39,827 nt of DNA, taken from positions 1 through 39,827 of the forward strand of contig DYSA01000002.1 of the NCBI GenBank assembly GCA_020726425.1, in the 5' to 3' direction. Both the position numbers and the translations under genes were made by a program. This stretch comes from Fibrobacter succinogenes. Its GTDB lineage: Bacteria; Fibrobacterota; Chitinivibrionia; Chitinivibrionales; Chitinivibrionaceae. Within the stretch, counting starts at the first letter, position 1; each line of letters opens with the position of its first letter. Shown piece after piece: positions 38,674-39,827 of this stretch. Below the pieces are notes generated by a model. It did no database searches. It had not been told where the DNA came from and saw only the letters and a list, made by a program, of their open reading frames with translations.

Positions 38674-38703
38674 GGGAATGCAAATATTTTACGTTTGCAT
38701 CCC
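38674..38703 (-). terminator. Terminator after the 38759 gene
   Basis: GGGATGCAAA pairs with TTTGCATTCCC (one bulge), loop of 9, followed on the minus strand by TTTGTTTTTAAC. A second hairpin (CAGCATT/AATGCTG, 38714-38732) precedes it. A weak promoter (TTGCAT...ATACAA) for the 38601 gene could follow. Confidence 0.75.
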
Positions 38704-38758
38704 CTGATATAAGCAGCATTTTTGTAATGCTGATCACAAATTCATAGTTTAAGTTATT

Positions 38759-39016
38759 TCACGGGCAAATCTTATCGTCAAGAAGAATTGAAACATCAAT
38801 TTTATTTATCAGATCAGAAATAATGTTTTTTATTCTCAACTGACCTTCATTGAATATCGACTCTGTCACTTCCCTTGAAACATTTTCACCCTGATCATCG
38901 AAGCGCCATTTGCCGGAGATCATTTCAAAGCCTTCGGATTGAAGATATAAACAAAGCTCTTTACCTTCAATCTGATTATCAACGATCTGTTGAAGCTGGT
39001 CACGAATATTTAGCAT
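38759..39016 (-). CDS. Hypothetical protein, 85 aa
   Basis: Unknown. Mostly helical and acidic (DQLQQIVDNQIEGKELCLYLQ; RIKNIISDLINKIDVSILLDD) with a short beta segment GKWRFDDQG. Start at 39016 with AAGG 9 bases upstream overlaps the previous stop by 7 bases; the longer ORF start (39058) lies inside the previous gene. Confidence 0.7.
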   Translation of the reverse strand: MLNIRDQLQQIVDNQIEGKELCLYLQSEGFEMISGKWRFDDQGENVSREVTESIFNEGQLRIKNIISDLINKIDVSILLDDKICP

Positions 39017-39264
39017 ATAAACAACCTTGAAAAGATTATTCCTGCAGCGATTCCACAAAGGAAGATTGCCACATATCGAAAAAGGCCGTGCTTTTGCACA
39101 ACCTTATTTGTTCCAACGCCGGCTGTAATGAAGCGAATCGATTCAATGATTCTCTTCCTGAACATACGGTTCGTTTCAAAGAACTTCTTTTCAACTCCGT
39201 ATGCTTTGCCTTGAAACTGCAGCCTTTCGCAATCAACACGCCAACTGATAAACTTCTTGATCAT
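39010..39264 (-). CDS. Small protein with C-terminal membrane segment, 84 aa
   Basis: N-terminal ~60 residues basic (KKFISWRVDCERLQFQGK, FRKRIIESIR); C-terminal YVAIFLCGIAAGIIFSRLFIC is a likely membrane helix. ATG overlaps the 28-aa ORF stop (ATGA). Could be a lysis-like or membrane-targeted accessory protein; no family recognised. Confidence 0.7.
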   Translation of the reverse strand: MIKKFISWRVDCERLQFQGKAYGVEKKFFETNRMFRKRIIESIRFITAGVGTNKVVQKHGLFRYVAIFLCGIAAGIIFSRLFIC

Positions 39265-39347
39265 TTTTTCACTTCATGAGTTGTTGCGTTCAGAAGTGTT
39301 TCCGTTTTTGCTACTCCGTTGATTCTTACAAATGCAAATACTACCAT
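39261..39347 (-). CDS. 28-aa peptide (not in ORF track)
   Basis: MVVFAFVRINGVAKTET... ATG has GAAGGGGTG upstream at good spacing; its TGA overlaps the next ATG. Spans a region otherwise empty, and the clean ribosome site and coupling support translation. Function unknown. Confidence 0.6.
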   Translation of the reverse strand: MVVFAFVRINGVAKTETLLNATTHEVKK

Positions 39348-39366
39348 GATTCACCCCTTCAAGAGT

Positions 39367-39386
39367 GCCGGGGAAAACACCCCGGC
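39367..39386 (-). other. Intergenic hairpin
   Basis: GCCGGGG/CCCCGGC, 7-bp GC-rich stem with a 6-base loop, just downstream of the 39400 gene. The minus strand side lacks a T run (ACTCTTG), so it is not a standard terminator; it may slow or protect transcripts. Confidence 0.6.
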
Positions 39387-39399
39387 TTTTAGTTAGTTG

Positions 39400-39801
39400 T
39401 TACGCTTCTGAGTTCTGCTGTTCTTCTTCTGGTGCTTTAGGTGCTTCAACAGTTTCAACCTGATCATCTTCAACAACCGCTTCAGGTTCTTCAGAATAAG
39501 CGTTGATTGCCCCGGTTTCTGGATCAACGTTTATATCAGAGTCAAAAAGCCCGGTTCTCGAACGAATCATTCCCCAGAATGTATCTCTGAGAATATCCGA
39601 TTTACGATCAGCAACTTCAAGTGCTTTGGCTGCTGCGTGATATTCATCAATCGATTCACACATATCTTTGTAAGCCTTTTGCTCTTCTGCAGTCATTACG
39701 CCAATGGCGATTTTGTTACGCGTTTCTTTTTCTTCCTGTTTTGCACACATTTCCTCCACTGCTGCAGCTGCCAAAACATCAAGCAAATTCTTTTTAGACA
39801 T
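39400..39801 (-). CDS. Acidic helical protein, 133 aa
   Basis: Not recognised. Helical N-terminal (LLDVLAAAAVEEMCAKQEEKETRNKI) and mid parts, then an acidic C-terminal tail (EEPEAVVEDDQVETVEAPKAPEEE). First gene behind promoter-like copy 1 via circular closure; its leader includes the terminal repeat. No clear ribosome site except GATGGGTG about 5 bases upstream. Confidence 0.72.
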   Translation of the reverse strand: MSKKNLLDVLAAAAVEEMCAKQEEKETRNKIAIGVMTAEEQKAYKDMCESIDEYHAAAKALEVADRKSDILRDTFWGMIRSRTGLFDSDINVDPETGAINAYSEEPEAVVEDDQVETVEAPKAPEEEQQNSEA

Positions 39802-39806
39802 AAAAC

Positions 39807-39827
39807 ACCCATCATTTTGATGCTTTG
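39807..39827. repeat. Terminal direct repeat, right copy
   Basis: Matches bases 1-21 with one mismatch. See the left copy. Confidence 0.75.

Noticed and set aside
1-39827. Prophage with attachment sites
   Set aside because: No integrase, repressor or host flanks; the tRNA-like element is internal, and no second copy of it is seen as an att repeat.

Overview
The window is a tailed-phage genome, or nearly all of one. It carries about 64 tightly packed genes, and every gene I can support lies on the minus strand, so transcription runs from high to low coordinates. The last 21 bases repeat the first 21 with one mismatch, and the promoter-like element near base 50 would serve the gene at the far right end. 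The map therefore reads best as circular (circularly permuted or concatemeric DNA). There is no integrase, excisionase or CI-type repressor, so a virulent lifestyle is more likely than a temperate one. The tail has a DUF3383 sheath-like protein, a DUF3277 tube, a gp25-like wedge, baseplate J and a Gp138-type spike, which means a contractile myovirus of the Pam3-like simple-baseplate kind. The host cannot be fixed from sequence alone. Strong AGGAG ribosome sites, occasional TTG/GTG starts and moderate-to-low GC fit many bacteria, and a Gram-negative or spirochaete gut host is only a guess.

Layout in order of transcription. (1) 39.8-38.0 kb: four or five small genes and a Gln/Ala-rich protein, closed by a strong terminator. 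(2) 38.0-37.3 kb: a 700-base gene-poor stretch full of TGTTCAA repeats and two perfect inverted repeats, followed by a hairpin leader; it is the best candidate for an origin, centromere or control region. (3) 37.3-17.7 kb: the late operon, with DUF2213 protease/scaffold-like protein, decoration protein, DUF2184 major capsid, connector proteins, neck, sheath, tube, tail chaperone, tape measure, baseplate, fibres, and a lysis-like pair (DUF5675 and a papain-like NlpC/P60 hydrolase), ending in a terminator. (4) 17.5-13.8 kb: replication genes (annealing-type recombination protein with zinc ribbon, DnaD/Lin1244-like initiator, DnaC-like loader, cytosine-5 methyltransferase, small HTH protein). (5) 13.6-8.5 kb: recombination and nucleotide genes (YqaJ exonuclease, coiled-coil partner, a tRNA-like element, DEDDh exonuclease, MazG-like protein), ending in a terminator. 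(6) 8.5-1.9 kb: packaging genes (HNH, ParB-like, small and large terminase, DUF1073 portal, MuF-type head protein fused to a metallopeptidase-like domain). (7) 1.8-0.1 kb: small zinc-binding and HNH proteins.

The most notable signal is a two-box element found four times upstream of units 1, 4, 5 and 7: TATTTTCTTATGC, an exactly conserved 19-base spacer containing a fixed TTG, then TTAACCTATGTAAGCAAC. It looks like a phage-specific early/middle promoter. Two copies also carry the palindrome TGCAATC-GT-GATTGCA, suggesting a repressor or activator site. The late and packaging units lack this element and may be switched on differently. Other points worth a second look are the inverted-repeat region, a tRNA-like gene with an abnormal anticodon region, a probable frameshift in the tail-chaperone genes, two G-run frame disruptions, and the MuF-metallopeptidase fusion.
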